Positions 45,395 through 56,818 are shown, counted from the first letter of the stretch. The stretch is 64,000 nt of DNA from Symbiodinium sp. CCMP2592 (GCA_905221615.1 CAJNDT010006002.1:408501-472500), one strand, 5' to 3'. Notes: generated by a model not told the origin, from the letters alone. A program made the numbers and translations.

Positions 45395-45516
45395 TCTACT
45401 TAAAGGATCATGGGACTTAGTAACAAGGGTTATAAGTAAGTAAGGTAACTATACTTATAACCCCAATAAAGGTACTTCTAACCTTTCTTACTAAGTCCCA
45501 TGATCCTTTAAGTAGA
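45395..45516. mobile_element. MITE-like foldback, TCTACTTAAAGGATCATGGG arms
   Basis: TCTACTTAAAGGATCATGGGACTTAGTAA-type left arm pairs with the right arm ending GATCCTTTAAGTAGA over about 30 bp. The inner ACTTAGTAA and GGTTATAAGTA motifs resemble the CTACTTGG family. A single left arm (GTACTTAAAGGATCAGGGGG) stands alone near 45289. Confidence 0.8.
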
Positions 45517-46085
45517 GTCTCTTTGAAAGGGTTTGGGGTTCCTTTCAGGGGCTTAAGTTTCCTTTAGAAGGGTTTAAGGTTTCTTAAAGGGGCTTAAGTT
45601 TCTTTTACAAGGGTTTAGGGTTTCTTTAGAAGGGGTTCAGGATGGAACGCTCATAGAACCCTGAACCCTAAACCCTAAAAATTCCCTGAGTACTTGAGCG
45701 AAGTTGAAGAACTTAGGAGATCGAGCCTCGGGCTTGGAAGGGAGCGTTTAGAGCTGAGGGGTTTGGGAGAGATGTTGCAAAATTTCAAGGCTTCAGGCTT
45801 TGGTTTAGAGGCTTAGGGTTTAGGAGCTTCGGGCGTAGGGGCTCAAGGTTTCCGACCCTAAACCCTAAACCCGAATCCCTAAACCCTGAACCCTAAACCC
45901 TAAACCTAATCCCTAAACCCTGAACCCTAATATCCCTAAACCCTAATCCCGAAACCCTAATTAATCCCTAAACCCTCAACCCTAAACCGTCTTGTAGAAG
46001 GGTCAGGAGCGTTCCGGATTTCGGAGCACTTCGAGGTTTTCGGGGGATCGGCTCCAGGGGTGTAGGGTAATTAGGGGGTTGCTGC

Positions 46086-46229
46086 GTAGTGTTTAGAAGC
46101 TTGGGTTTAGGGTCTAGGGTTTAGGGTTTAGGGGTTTAGGGGTTTAGGGGTTTAGGGGTTAGGGTTTAGGGGTTTAGGGTTTAGGGGTTTAGGGTTTAGG
46201 GTTTGGGTAGTGTTTAGAAGTTTGGGTTT
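46086..46229 (+). repeat. TTTAGGG array with 23-bp flanking direct repeats
   Basis: A 23-bp sequence starting GTAGTGTTTAGAAG lies at 46086-46108 and 46207-46229 with one mismatch. The 98 bp between are TTTAGGG and TTTAGGGG units. A further CCCTAA-rich stretch lies just upstream at about 45855-46000. Confidence 0.75.
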
Positions 46230-46930
46230 GCGACGGGCTGAGCATCCTTGTGGCAGTTTTCGCTATAGCTCTCGCATGGGGTGTGCGGGGAGTAGGGACA
46301 TCGACAGCCAAAACCCACGGCAGGATACACCCGCAACCCTGAGACTATGAATCAGATTGCAACAGTGTTCCTGAAACAATGAAAAGCCGTATGGGGTGCT
46401 TTTGAAAATCCCGGATCGCTGCCGTTCTACCCCGAAGGTAGGATCCTGTTCCTCGTGAGTTGCGCCGTAGTTTTCCCGACTATGAGGGAGACAGGCTGGG
46501 ATCGGGCATGGAGGTGAACACCATGCTCAGGTTTGAGTAATACCGGGGTCCTAAACCCTAAACCCTAACGGCAGTTTAGGGGGTTCGGGTTTGAGGGTTC
46601 AGGGTTACGGTTTGGGGCCCCAGGTGGTTAGGAGTCTCTGAGATCCGGGTCTTAGGGGTTGCGGTTTGCAGTTTCAGGGCTTTGGGTTTCACACGTTACA
46701 ACTTTACATTGGCCGGTGTTCGTGTAGTGCCGTTGTGTGAGTCTGAGAAGTGTTGCTTTCATGAGACTGCTTCAGGCTTTTCTTGCACGCAGATCAAGAA
46801 CACAGACCTGAACATAGATCCCTCATACACAAGACCCCATCTTGTTTCTGAGGCCCGATATGAGAATTTCACGAATCCGTGATCAACGAGGGAAGTTACT
46901 GCACAGGAGTCCAGATTATCGCCAGAATCC
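46230..46930. other. Gene-free spacer
   Basis: One CCCTAAA doublet near 46552 and decayed G-rich DNA to 46690. The 66-codon frame at 46682-46882 has no recognised domain. Confidence 0.45.
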
Positions 46931-47128
46931 TAATATAGGGGCCTTAAAAAGTAGAATAGTGTTTTGGGGCCCATCATGCTATAAGTATAATTAATAGGGA
47001 ACCCCCAAGATAGGGGTTCAGAATATTATGGCCCCTATATCATAGTACCCTACTATAGATCCCTTATCGACCCCTTTAGGCATACCTTTACAGGGAACCC
47101 TAGGTAAGTATTCAAGCTCCTATATTAC
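46931..47128. mobile_element. MITE-like element, TATAGGGGCCTT family (full length)
   Basis: The ends TAATATAGGGGCCTTA and, in reverse complement, TAATATAGGAGCTT bracket about 198 bp. The core has GGCCCATCATGCTATAAG and GGCCCCTATATCATAGTACC. Relatives lie at 26170, 48931, 60394 and 61795, with a fragment at 61035. Confidence 0.75.
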
Positions 47129-47258
47129 CGGCCCTTTGCTCCTCGCGCTCTTCCGGCCGTCGGTTCGGCATGGCCAGGGCATGACTCAGTGCCGATGCCT
47201 CAGGATTTAGGGTTCGGGCTTGGCGTGGTGTTCTCGCTTGGGATGTTCGGGGGTGTAT

Positions 47259-47385
47259 CCAAGGGTAAGAGGAGGGACCCTTAATAAGGACCCTTAGGGA
47301 TATACCCTTAATATAGCTATTATATACCCGTTATATAGCCCAGTATAGGGTAGTCCCCATCAAGGGTCCCTCCTTTTCCCCTTTG
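47259..47385. mobile_element. MITE-like foldback, AAGGGTAAAAGGAGGGACCC family, copy 1
   Basis: The left end AAGGGTAAGAGGAGGGACCC and the right end GGGTCCCTCCTTTTCCCCTT are inverted. The TA-rich centre (TATAGCTATTATATACCC) is shared with copies at 52912-53043 and 63278-63405. Confidence 0.85.
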
Positions 47386-47489
47386 AGTGTAGTACGGCTT
47401 GAAGAAGCGTCCAATATCCCATGGCTCGGGCTCTATTGAGTTGCTTCTTCGGTGTTAGATCCTTCTTCTCAGACCTTTTCGTGGCAGCC

Positions 47490-47615
47490 CTACTTGGAGG
47501 GGCAGGGGACTTAATAAGTAGGTTATAAGTAGGGGTATAGTTGGGGTAACTCCATTTGGGGTACTTATAACTCTACTTATAACCTACTTACTAAGTCCCC
47601 TGCCCTTCCAAGTAG
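47490..47615. mobile_element. MITE-like foldback, CTACTTGG family, copy 2
   Basis: Same arms and length (126 bp) as 32735-32860, with long pairing through GCAGGGGACTTA and AAGTAGGTTATAAGTAG. Confidence 0.85.
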
Positions 47616-48235
47616 CTTGCAGCCCACTGCCAAACGTCATTCGAAGTGTAGAGTGTAGAGGCTGGGTTCTTAAGTATCAAGACAGGGTTGAGTCAGACTG
47701 CATTCGCTCTCCTCCGGATTGAGCTTATGCGTCGACTCCCCTTTTCTCTGTCTCACCTCCGAATTTGTTGCGAGAGGCGCGTCCTCGGGACCCATGCCTA
47801 CCCAGAAAGAAAGATTCTTTGATAATCAGAGCACCTTTGTGCTCAATTGTTCTGCAGCTTCGACAGGGAGAGCTCGTCGGAAAAAAAGGGTCATGAGGGT
47901 TCCACTGGGGACATAGAAGTGGCTATAGATCGTGGACACAGGCAGCAAAGAAGAACCCTTACAGTATAGATTTCTATGATTTCTGATACTTTGAATTAAA
48001 GAACCGTTGGGGAAGCAGTATCTACTTATTAAGGCCCCTGCATCGGGGTGCGTGTTAGGAAGGAAAGCGTTCTTTGGGCCCCCTTTCATGATTAAAGTTA
48101 AAGTTAGGATAGAAGCCCTACCCACAGAACCCCTTAAAGGAACCCCAAAAGCAAACCCTATAGACCCCCTAAACCCTAAACCCAAAGCCCGAGGCCCTAA
48201 ACTCCAAAACCCTAAACCCTACACCCGAAACCTCA
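47616..48235. other. Gene-free spacer
   Basis: C-rich telomere-like DNA begins near 48165. No coding region supported in the rest. Confidence 0.45.
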
Positions 48236-48357
48236 TAGCCGTTATAACCCCAGTAACCCGTATAACCCTTGTAACCCTTGTAACCCTTGTAAGCCTTCTA
48301 ATCCTTGTAACCCTTATAGCCCCTGTAATTAACCCTTATAACCCTAATAACCCTATG
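48236..48357 (+). repeat. AACCCTTGT nonamer array
   Basis: About 13 units of a 9-bp repeat, mostly TAACCCTTG or TAACCCTTA, run from GTTATAACCCC to ACCCTAATAACCC. It is telomere-related in look but has a nine-base, not seven-base, period. Confidence 0.75.
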
Positions 48358-48930
48358 AAGACCTAAAAGAAAGGGGTCTGGCTCTGCCTTCACAGGAAGC
48401 ACCCGGCAGTCGGTGGCCGCGCGCACGCGGGCCGGATGAGAGTCCACAAGGCCTCCAACGTTTCGGGTCTGGGGTTTAGGGTTTTAGGGTTTAGGACTTT
48501 AGGGTCTAGGGTTAAGGGTTTAGGACTTGTTTTTGAGGTTTAGTTCTTTAGGGTTTCAGCATGTCTGATTTGCGGTTCAGGGTTATGAGAGTTTGGGATA
48601 GGGCTTGGGGTGCTTCTGGTACTTCGGGCTTAGGGTGCGTAGGGGTATCCCGCGCCCAGAATTGGTTGCTGTGCGCTTAGGGCTTCAAAGGAGAGAAGGT
48701 GGCAGGGCTTGGGTTTGAGGTTCCGGGAGCCGCAAAGTGTCAGGTGCTTCTTCGCTTTCCTGTGATGAGCAAACAGTATCAGCACTAGCATGGACTTGGT
48801 TCGTAGGATAGCTTGCGCATATGTCGCTCTTGATTGTCACTCTAGTCCTTTCTTGCAACCGACTGCTGTTCTTACGTTCTGAATAGTGCTCCGGCCACTG
48901 TCCACTCAAGCTGTGGCTTGGGCGCTGAAG

Positions 48931-49106
48931 TATTATAGGGGCCTTAGTAATTAGAATAGGGTTTGGTGCCCATTATACTATAATTATAATAAGCAAGCCC
49001 CAAAATAGTATAGGTAACTAAATTATTAAGGCCCCTATATATAGAATACCCTACTATAGATCCCTTTTAAAGGGATCCCTAGGTATTTATTGAGGCCCCT
49101 ATAGTA
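48931..49106. mobile_element. MITE-like element, TATAGGGGCCTT family
   Basis: Begins TATTATAGGGGCCTTAGTAA and ends GAGGCCCCTATAGTA, with the internal core GCCCATTATACTATAATT and CCCTACTATAGATCCC. Confidence 0.8.
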
Positions 49107-51048
49107 AACCCACAGCCCCTGGCCCTGATCCGATAACTTTGAGGTCGGGCTGGTGAGTCGTTAATCTTTGGGATGCCGGGCCGGGCCTAAGACGGCCACC
49201 TCCCCCAAGGAGGCATTGGGGCCGTAGCGGCCAATGCGGCTGCCGTTTTGTGCCTCGCAATCGACCCAGGAAGAGCGTGGAGACAAGACAAATTGTGCTG
49301 AGGGCGAGAATGCTGACAAGAGTCATGCAGGACTGGCAAAATGGCATGACTGCGACAAGAATCCAAAAGAACTCATATGGCACTCATATCTGCAGTATGA
49401 CCCGAGGTCCCAAATTACGAGCGCAAACCCTGAAAAAGTCTCTCGTATACCCCCAAGCCCTTCAACCCTACTCCCGAAGCCTTTAGACTCTAAACCCTAA
49501 ACTTTAAACCCTGCACCCCTAAACTCTAAACTCTAATCCCGAAACCGGCACAGAAACTCTGCCTCAGCTAAGGCAGACCTTAGGACGCCGGGAAAATTCT
49601 TCAATAGCAAGATCCCTGTTATGACTCCTCCTAGTCTGGTATCCCGGACTGTAAGAAACCCATAAACACCATGGCTACTAAACTTGAGAAGAAAGTAGCT
49701 GAACATCATAAACCCTGAACACTTGTCGCTTAAGAAGCTCTCTTGGAATGCGGCCTCTACGACAGCCTCTCCTTCAAGCATGACCTGATCTGCAGGTTAA
49801 GGCAATGCTAAGTGCTTTTTTGATGTGCCTGCTTCTGGCTATGTTTGCTACGCAGTGCTTTTTGGACGTTTGCACTTGCTTGGAGTCTTTCCAGTGTTGA
49901 GGGCTTTGGGTTTAAGGGTCTACAGCGTCTTCGGGTTTCAGGGCTGGGGGTTAAGGGTGACACAAGGTGCTTGGGTTGTGGATAGATAGAGATAGGAGGT
50001 AGTCTATGGGCGGAAGACTTCGAGCAAGACTTGGTTTCAGGGTCTAGGGCTTTAGGCTTTAGGTTTTAGGGCTGTAGGGTTTAGGGTTCAGGGTTCTCTG
50101 CATGCAAAGATCTGTAATTCTACGGGTCCCACCCTCAAAGAAACAGTTATTCTACGGGCCCCACCCCCAAAGAAACAACACGAGTGTGAAAGGCAAGGTC
50201 CCTCAAAAGGGATGGGTTTCAGCAGCTCCTGCTTTTTGGTGCTGTTTTCATCACTTCGGTTCTACTCATGTAGGTTTAGGGTTTAGGGTTCGGTGAGAAT
50301 AGGGTGTTGGGTGCATGTTATATCAGGACTCTAAGGGAATGCTGCTGCTGACTATTCCGACCAGAATGTGGCTCTCGTCAGGAGTCCGCACAAGCCTACT
50401 GTAAACCCCACTGCCTTGTGGCTCCAGGATTCCAAAACAAGCTCCAAAACAAGCGGTGGCTTTCCCGTTGATGGACACACAATCCTGCATACTTCGTAAC
50501 CGAAGGAGATATAATAGACAGCTAAGACAGTACGGAAGAAAACTGTTAGTCCTGCTGTAGATTCGAGTACTTCAAGAATTTTCCCACCAGTAGTGCGATA
50601 CAAGGAGACATCTTACTTTCGAGGGTCTAGATTCGGGTCCCTTGTGTTTTCTGAAACTCCCAAGTGCTATTGGGAAATGCAGAAGCCTCCATAACTAGAA
50701 GAATTGAACAGGGCATTGAGCCGTAATCTACCATTCTCACAATAAGGCACCCAAGCTATGGCATTACTGCTTGTTCTGACGCCTATATAGTCACAGGTTT
50801 GACTGTCGAGGACTCGTTCAGACCGGGCCCTCGTGGTTTAGGGTTTCGGGGTTTCGGTTCTGAGGCTTCGGGTTTAGGCATCTTTTGCTCCTTTTCGATC
50901 CGCATAGAATGTCTCGAAGCACCTTAGGGTTTAGGGGTTTCGGGCTTCGGGTTTAGGGGTGAGGGCCTGGTAGGGTTCAGGGTTTCGCGTTCACGCGCAG
51001 GTTACAAGAGTTCGGAAGTACCACATGTTCTGGGACAAATTAGGATGT
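49107..51048. other. Gene-free spacer
   Basis: A 94-codon minus-strand frame at 49099-49383 has a hydrophobic N-terminus (LVAVMPFCQ and LVSILALSTICLVSTLFL) but overlaps a MITE end and has no paralogue here, so I leave it uncalled. Telomere-like patches occur at 49485-49545, 50040-50098, 50272-50292 and 50838-50985. A 31-bp tandem pair (TTCTACGGGYCCCACC) lies at about 50118-50175. Confidence 0.45.
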
Positions 51049-51180
51049 CCTTAAGGGGGGGTGGTCCAAGGGGGGTAGGTAACCTAGTAATCCCCATTAT
51101 TCCCCAATACTCCCTAAGCTTCCCTAAGGTTCCCCAAAGCTCCCTAGTACCCTCCCCCCTTGAACCACCCCCCCTTAAGG
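51049..51180. mobile_element. MITE-like foldback, CCTTAAGGGGGGGTGGT arms
   Basis: CCTTAAGGGGGGGTGGTCCA at 51049 pairs with the right arm CCCCTTGAACCACCCCCCCT ending TTAAGG at 51180. About 30 bp of near-perfect pairing; the centre is CTCCCTAA- and TTCCCC-rich. Confidence 0.85.
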
Positions 51181-51354
51181 AGCCTATAAACAAATGAATG
51201 GTTGTCGAATGGAAGATGCTTGGCAGCTCGATTGCTTAGGGTTACAAGAACTTGAACCATCGTGCCTCCCCTCCCTGGATCCAAGCACCCACGCACTTTG
51301 CGCAACAAGAAACAAGCCTGTATGACGTAGGGCATGACGGTACTCATCACTCCC

Positions 51355-51420
51355 TAAACCCTAAACCCTGAGCCCTAAAACCCTAAAACCCTAAATCCTA
51401 AAACCCTAAACCCTAGACCC
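51355..51420 (-). repeat. CCCTAAA interstitial array
   Basis: About nine CCCTAAA, CCCTAAAA and CCCTGAG units. G-rich decayed DNA follows near 51520-51560. Confidence 0.85.
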
Positions 51421-51700
51421 TATAGTCGGTGAAAAGTTTGGCTGGCTGTTTGGTGGAAGTCTGGGAGCAAGACCAGCATAGCGTCTGTCTGCGATGCTTT
51501 CTCGACGATGACCTCTTAAGGCTCTTAAGGCTTAAGGTTTAGGGTTCAGGTTTATGGTCGGGGCTTAGGATTTAGGAGCGCAGGGTTATGGTTATGCAAG
51601 GTCCTTGTCAATCAGAATACGTTTTTGGTGTATATTACAGATTGCTTATATTCAGGAACCCTACAGTAAATAGGGTCAATAACATTCAGCCGTAAACTTT

Positions 51701-51773
51701 ACCCTAGACCCTAAACCCCAAACCCTAAACCCTAAACCCTAAACCCTAAACCCTAGACCCTAAACCCCAAACC
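51701..51773 (-). repeat. CCCTAAA array with exact 24-bp flanking repeats
   Basis: The 24-bp string beginning ACCCTAGACCCTAAACCCC is present exactly at 51701-51724 and 51750-51773. Pure CCCTAAA units (25 bp) lie between. Because the repeat is itself telomere-like, internal tandem expansion is an alternative to insertion. Confidence 0.65.
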
Positions 51774-51854
51774 AGTTCCCTGGCTTAGATGGCGTAGGTC
51801 TTATTGTAAGGGCAGAGGACATCCGGAGCCGAGGGCCTGCAGGTTTCTAGGTAA

Positions 51855-52076
51855 GGGTTTAGGGGTTCAGGGTTTAGGGTTTAGGGTTTAGGGCTTAGGG
51901 TTTAGGGTTCAGGGTTCAGGTTTTAGGGTTTAGGGTTTTTTTGCAGGGTTTAGGGTTTAGGGGTTTAGGGGTTTAGGGTTTAGGGTTTAGGGTTTAGGGT
52001 TTAGGGTTCAGGGTTCAGGTTTTAGGGTTTAGGGTTTTTTTTTGCAGGGTTTAGGGTTTAGGGTTTACGAAAAATG
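51855..52076 (+). repeat. TTTAGGG array with 99-bp higher-order repeat
   Basis: About 220 bp of TTTAGGG, TTCAGGG and TTTTAGGG units. A 60-bp subsection with GGTTCAGGGTTCAGG, a T run and GCAGGG occurs at 51901-51960 and 52000-52061. The two T runs differ by two bases. Confidence 0.85.
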
Positions 52077-52911
52077 ACCCCAATGAGGTCATCCAAGTTC
52101 GTAAAGTTTGGCTAAAGTCCCTCATCCCATGATGGTGGTGGCGGTAGTGGTGATGGTGGAAACCTTAAGTTAAAATCAAGCACCCCATAATCCAGGTCCG
52201 AAACCCCTAAACCTTCAACCCCGAACCCTTGAACCTTAAGGTTTAGGGTTTAGGGTTTAGGGTTAGGCTCCCAAACCACCCCCCACATCTCAGACTCTGC
52301 ACTATTCATACAGCCCTTCGAATCCTTACACACCCTTCTACAACCCGGTACACCCTTGTTGAAACCCTGACAAAACCCCACTTGCCCCTACAAAACCCGC
52401 ATAAAGCGCCGCAAGCCAGGCCCGCCCCTTGCCTCTCCCGCGTAGTAGGGCTTGTCGATGAGCTGCGCCGCCAGGTCCTGCAAAAAGGAATCGGCCTCGC
52501 AGGGGCATCGGAGAGACTGGTTTAGGGCTTGGGGTGATAGGGAGGTGAGCCCGAACCTGAGCCCTCTGAACCCCGGCCCTACATTTAGAGCCTAAACCCA
52601 GGCTTGGGGAGATTACTGGTTTTTGCTGATAGGGGCCTGAATGGTTTAGGGTTTAGGGGCCTGAAGGGTCTGGAGCTAAAGTTAACGGGTAAACAGCGTT
52701 CTGAGATTTAGGCTTCCCGGGCTTCCTAGGGTTTAGGGGCCAAACTTGCTAAAAGGAGCAAAGTACTTCGAAACTAAGATGTGACTTGGGGTGGAAGTAC
52801 ATGAATCGTGGCTGCCTTAACTACTGTAGATGAATCCTTACCACCCACGATCCAAGTACCCCGAGAAAACGCATAAATCAAGAAGCCGCCAGGCGACCCC
52901 CAGAATGCATG
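52077..52911. other. Gene-free spacer
   Basis: A GGTGGTGATGG-type patch at about 52128-52158 and telomere-like runs at 52240-52265, 52515-52535 and 52640-52660. TAGGGGCCTGAA appears twice (52630 and 52654) around TTTAGGGTT. No gene recognised. Confidence 0.45.
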
Positions 52912-53043
52912 TCCAAGGGTAAAAGGAGGGACCCTTAATAAGGATCCCTAGGTATATACCCTTAATATAGCTATTATATACCCATTATATGGCCAATTAT
53001 AGGGTAGGTGTCCCCATTAAGGGTCCCTCCTTTTCCCCTTTGA
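52912..53043. mobile_element. MITE-like foldback, AAGGGTAAAAGGAGGGACCC family, copy 2
   Basis: Inverted ends and TATACCCTTAATATAGCTAT centre as in 47259-47385; about 132 bp. Confidence 0.85.
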
Positions 53044-54390
53044 GCATGGAGGGCCGGCAAGCACTTCCAAGTCCCATTCGTGATTTGGGCGGTGCGATTA
53101 AGTGTTTAGGGTACAAGGTTTTGTGTAGGGCTTACGGTTCAGGGTTTGGGGTTTGGGGCTTCGGGTCTAGATGATGTGATCTTCAAACCCCTAAACCCTA
53201 AGCTACAGTTTAGGTTGTGAGTGCGCAGGCCCGCATCTGGAAAGCTCAAACGATCTCAGACCTCGCAGCGCAAATCGTAAGTGCGGAACTTTTGAACCCC
53301 CTTTTGAGGTTTACATCATCGGGTTGAGGGTTTGAGGGCGGAGGAGGTTTTAGGAATTATGGCTTCATCCCCACTGCAAAAAAAACCGTGATCTGATCCC
53401 CAAGGAGAGAGCATAAGACTTGAAGAGTGGGATGGCAGCCAGCGCTGGAACGACCTGCCACGGTGAGGTCTTGAGGGGTTCGCTGGCGTTCCTTCGTGAG
53501 TTCTCCAGGGCTTGCTTAAGGGTGCTTTAACAGTTCTTCAAGGGTTGTTTTACGGTTTCTTGAAGGGATTTCTGAATAGTTCTTCATTAAAAGAACGAGT
53601 AAGGTACTTGCTAGCACACCAATGAGCAAAATCCGGCCCCTCAATTCTAAACCCTAAACCCCCAAGCCTCAAGAAGCTCTGTCTCCGTGGTAAATGAGAG
53701 CTTAGCACACATAATCTGTTAGGCGCAGCACCCCTCAATTTGGGAATATACCTTGGATTTATACTTTAAGGTATATTCCTTACTTTGGGGGGGGGGGGCA
53801 TCGGCTTCACTGCGCACAACTGCATTGTGTAAACTTGCCGTGAGAAAGAAACCCCCCTCAGCAAGGCTACCCCCGTGACCCCAGACCCCACTGACACCAG
53901 CCCTATGTTTCAGAGATTTCAGGGTTCTGTTTTTGTGTTTACGGTTTAGGGTTCTTTTACTAATCGAAGTCCTGAAGAGCTTGAATGCTGCGCTGGCTTA
54001 CATTGAGGCACATCAACATGAGGACCCTCCAAGGGGGCTGCAATTGAAAACAAGACAACGGAGCAACTCGTGCCCGTCACCTTCTCTTGGATCCACTTGT
54101 TGTGGCCTCAGGCGTCTGACAAGTTAACAGCGTCTTAAGTATGATCCAGGACAGGACCACGGGTGAAACAGCGGATGTCCCAGCAAAGTCCTTCCATCAA
54201 CCCCGAAACCCCAACCCCAAACTAGAGCAAACAAGGTCTATTCGAAAGTTCCAATCCACGAAACCCTGCGCCCTGAACCCGAAAATAATGACATGTGTCA
54301 TCTTACCGCCTTCTTGTGAGGAAACTTTCTTCAGCTGCCGCACGGAGAGAGAAGCTTCTTGGAACAGATTTGCTTCTACATGTGTCCAGA
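53044..54390. other. Gene-free spacer with small hairpin
   Basis: GGAATATACCTT at 53743-53754 pairs exactly with AAGGTATATTCC at 53768-53779, followed by a run of ten G. The outer bases CCCCTCAA and TTTGGGG extend the palindrome. The small frame at 53933-54127 has no domain. Confidence 0.5.
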
Positions 54391-54393
54391 GAC

Positions 54394-54426
<33 letters not shown>

Positions 54427-54690
54427 ACAAACGAACAAATCCATAATATGTACATACATGTACACAGGCGGATGCATGCATGCATACATACATACGTACG
54501 TACATACATGCATGCATGCATGCACACATACCAACATAACTACCTACCTACATACCTAAATGCATACCTACGTACGTACGTGCGAACGTACGAACGCACG
54601 TACAACACAAATACATATATATATATATATACACACATCCATCCATCCATCCATCCATCCATCCATCCATCCATCCATCCATGCATGCAA
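54391..54690. repeat. GA, CATA and CCAT microsatellites
   Basis: (GA)n with AGAC variants at about 54391-54425, ATAC/ATGC tetranucleotides at about 54440-54600, and (CCAT)n at about 54637-54682. Confidence 0.9.
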
Positions 54691-55949
54691 ACGGACAGAC
54701 CGACAGACCGAGAGACCGAACATATAGACATAACCATTTACATGTGTAACAGAATGTGTACACATGTACATATGTATGCTTCTTTCTCTCCGGGCAACTA
54801 TGGAAACTCAAAACAAGTTTTTTCCACCAGGCCCGGAAGTTCCTACTTGCCTCTGTTGACTTAGTGGGTCCAGCTTATGCCCAGCACGACCACTGCAACC
54901 ATGGGTTTAGGGTTTAGGGTAAGCCGACAGCCAGACCCCGGTGCTTGAAACCAAACCCCTACTCTCGAATCGATCTAGAAAGTAGATCCCCGAGTTTGGA
55001 CCTCTATACTACAAAGTATTTCGTGGGAACCCCCATTGAGTGATATACTTTTGGATTGCCCGGATCCGAATCTCCTCAGCCCAGAACTCAGGGCATTTCT
55101 GCCGAGGCCCGGGCGTCTCATGAACTCCAAGTTCGCTTCCGTGCGACTGGGAAGTGGCTTGCAAGGCTTCATCCAGAGAACTCAACTTAATTCTCCCTTA
55201 ATGTAGTATAAAGTGGTAATATGATACGGTTAGGCAAGGGATATACAACAAGTTTTCGCAACTTGCATGCCGACCGTCCCTCTTCACATGATTTGGAGGA
55301 GCCGTAGATACGCAGATTGCTCAATTGAGGGGCGGGGGACTGGATGGTCCAGCTTCTGGAGGAGCGTGCTGAGGGTAAGTCGGCTACCCGTAGAGCTCAA
55401 TACCCTCTAACTAACTAAAGCGTGCACTTTGAAGCGTACTCAGAACCCCTCTATAGCTGAAGGAATATATTTTATGGCTAACGGGATTAGGGTTTTCTGT
55501 GTAACAACTACTCAGCAACATGAGCCGCGACCTATTCAATATTGCAATAAGTTGGTTTACAGCCTAACAGTAGAACTACAACACGCTGCAGTAAGTTGTA
55601 ATGGTATGTCTACATGAGAAACTAAGGGTTACGCATGCTCGATTCTGTACATAGCACCTGCCACCCGATGTATTAGCGCATGTTTCGGGCTCGCCGGAGA
55701 GCAGGAACGGCAAGGATCATACCATCCGCACGTCACCGGCCATGCGTTAGTCAAGTTTGTAAGCAAAACGTTTGGCTTTGCGTGGACTGGAGAGCATCAG
55801 TACTAAGGTTGATGACATAAATCCTGCATTACCTTAAGGCCCTTAAACCATGGGAACTATGGTCTATTACTTCTTATGGGTAATGCGTATTTGCATTATC
55901 AACCGTAGCACATTCAATATTTTGATGTAGACTTGGAATTGTCAGTTTT
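54691..55949. other. Gene-free spacer, mostly unique
   Basis: Only one short TTTAGGG pair (54903-54919). Little repeat and no recognised gene; frames are under 70 codons and lack domains. Confidence 0.4.
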
Positions 55950-56062
55950 GGTAGTATTAGTAACGTTGGTAGGAATAAAAAGGGTGCTCTTTTAGGTTTA
56001 ACGGGTGTTATAAGGGAACCTAAACCCTGAAAAAGGGAATAAGGGCCTACTCTGGGCCCTAG
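55950..56062 (+). mobile_element. Diverged relative of the 110-bp element
   Basis: AGGAATAAAAAGG, TTATAAGGGAACCTA and AAAAAGGGAATAAGGGCCTA occur in the same order and spacing as in the 110-bp elements. The ends are degraded (CTGGGCCCTAG). Confidence 0.55.
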
Positions 56063-56647
56063 AGTATTGGGTACATTCAGTATACTCGCAGCAGACATGC
56101 AGATGGCTTGCTTCATATTGTCTTGTTGGCATTTGCCGAGCATACACGTGTTTGGTGCACGTACTTCTTCAATGCCCAGGTATTACCATCCTAAGCTTGG
56201 TAAGTAACTACACCAATACAGGTTACCTTAACCTACCAAACCCTTGTTTTTTGTGTCAGAAAGACTCTGCCTTTATCGCCTTGGAACGTTCTTGAAGGGG
56301 TTTTACATGGATCCCACTACGAGCGGGTGCTGTCAATCAGGTTCCTGCCTGAGAACCTGAGGCACCCAAACCCCGAAACCACTAACCAAAACCCTGCACC
56401 TCCAGGCCCTAGATGGTTTAGAGTTTAGGGTGTACGGGGTTAACACTCGTCTTTGAGCCATGACACTCTTAATACCAAATTTTCAAAGAACCACAGAGCC
56501 TAGCACTTTAGACCCTAAACTGGGTTTTCGTTAGGGGGTTTGAAGTAAGGTACCACAGTAAGGAAACCATAATATTTGCTATAGAGCCCTATTATGGTAA
56601 CTTAAATTAAAGTCATTAACAAGGACCCAGGAAACCCTAAATCCGCA
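56063..56647. other. Gene-free spacer
   Basis: Mostly unique sequence with a few CCCTAAA variants at 56370-56440. No gene. Confidence 0.4.
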
Positions 56648-56818
56648 CCCAGAGACTCCAATATCCCTTGATTAAGGAATATTCCTTTTAATCATATGAG
56701 GGATCCTAACTACAGTTTAAGGTCTATTCCTTAATTCCCTTATAGAACCCTTATAGATCACTTTATGGAACCCTTATATAGGTGTTTTCCCTAATTAAAG
56801 GATATTGGAGTCTCTGAG
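56648..56818. mobile_element. MITE-like element, CCCAGAGACTCC family
   Basis: The left end CCCAGAGACTCCAATATCCC and the right end GGATATTGGAGTCTCTGAG are inverted; about 171 bp. Internal GGAATATTCC and TAGAACCCTTATAGATC motifs match the copy at 31106. Confidence 0.8.

Noticed and set aside
49099-49383. 94-codon hydrophobic minus-strand frame
   Set aside because: Overlaps the end of a MITE-like element, is single copy here and has no recognisable family; hydrophobicity alone is weak support.
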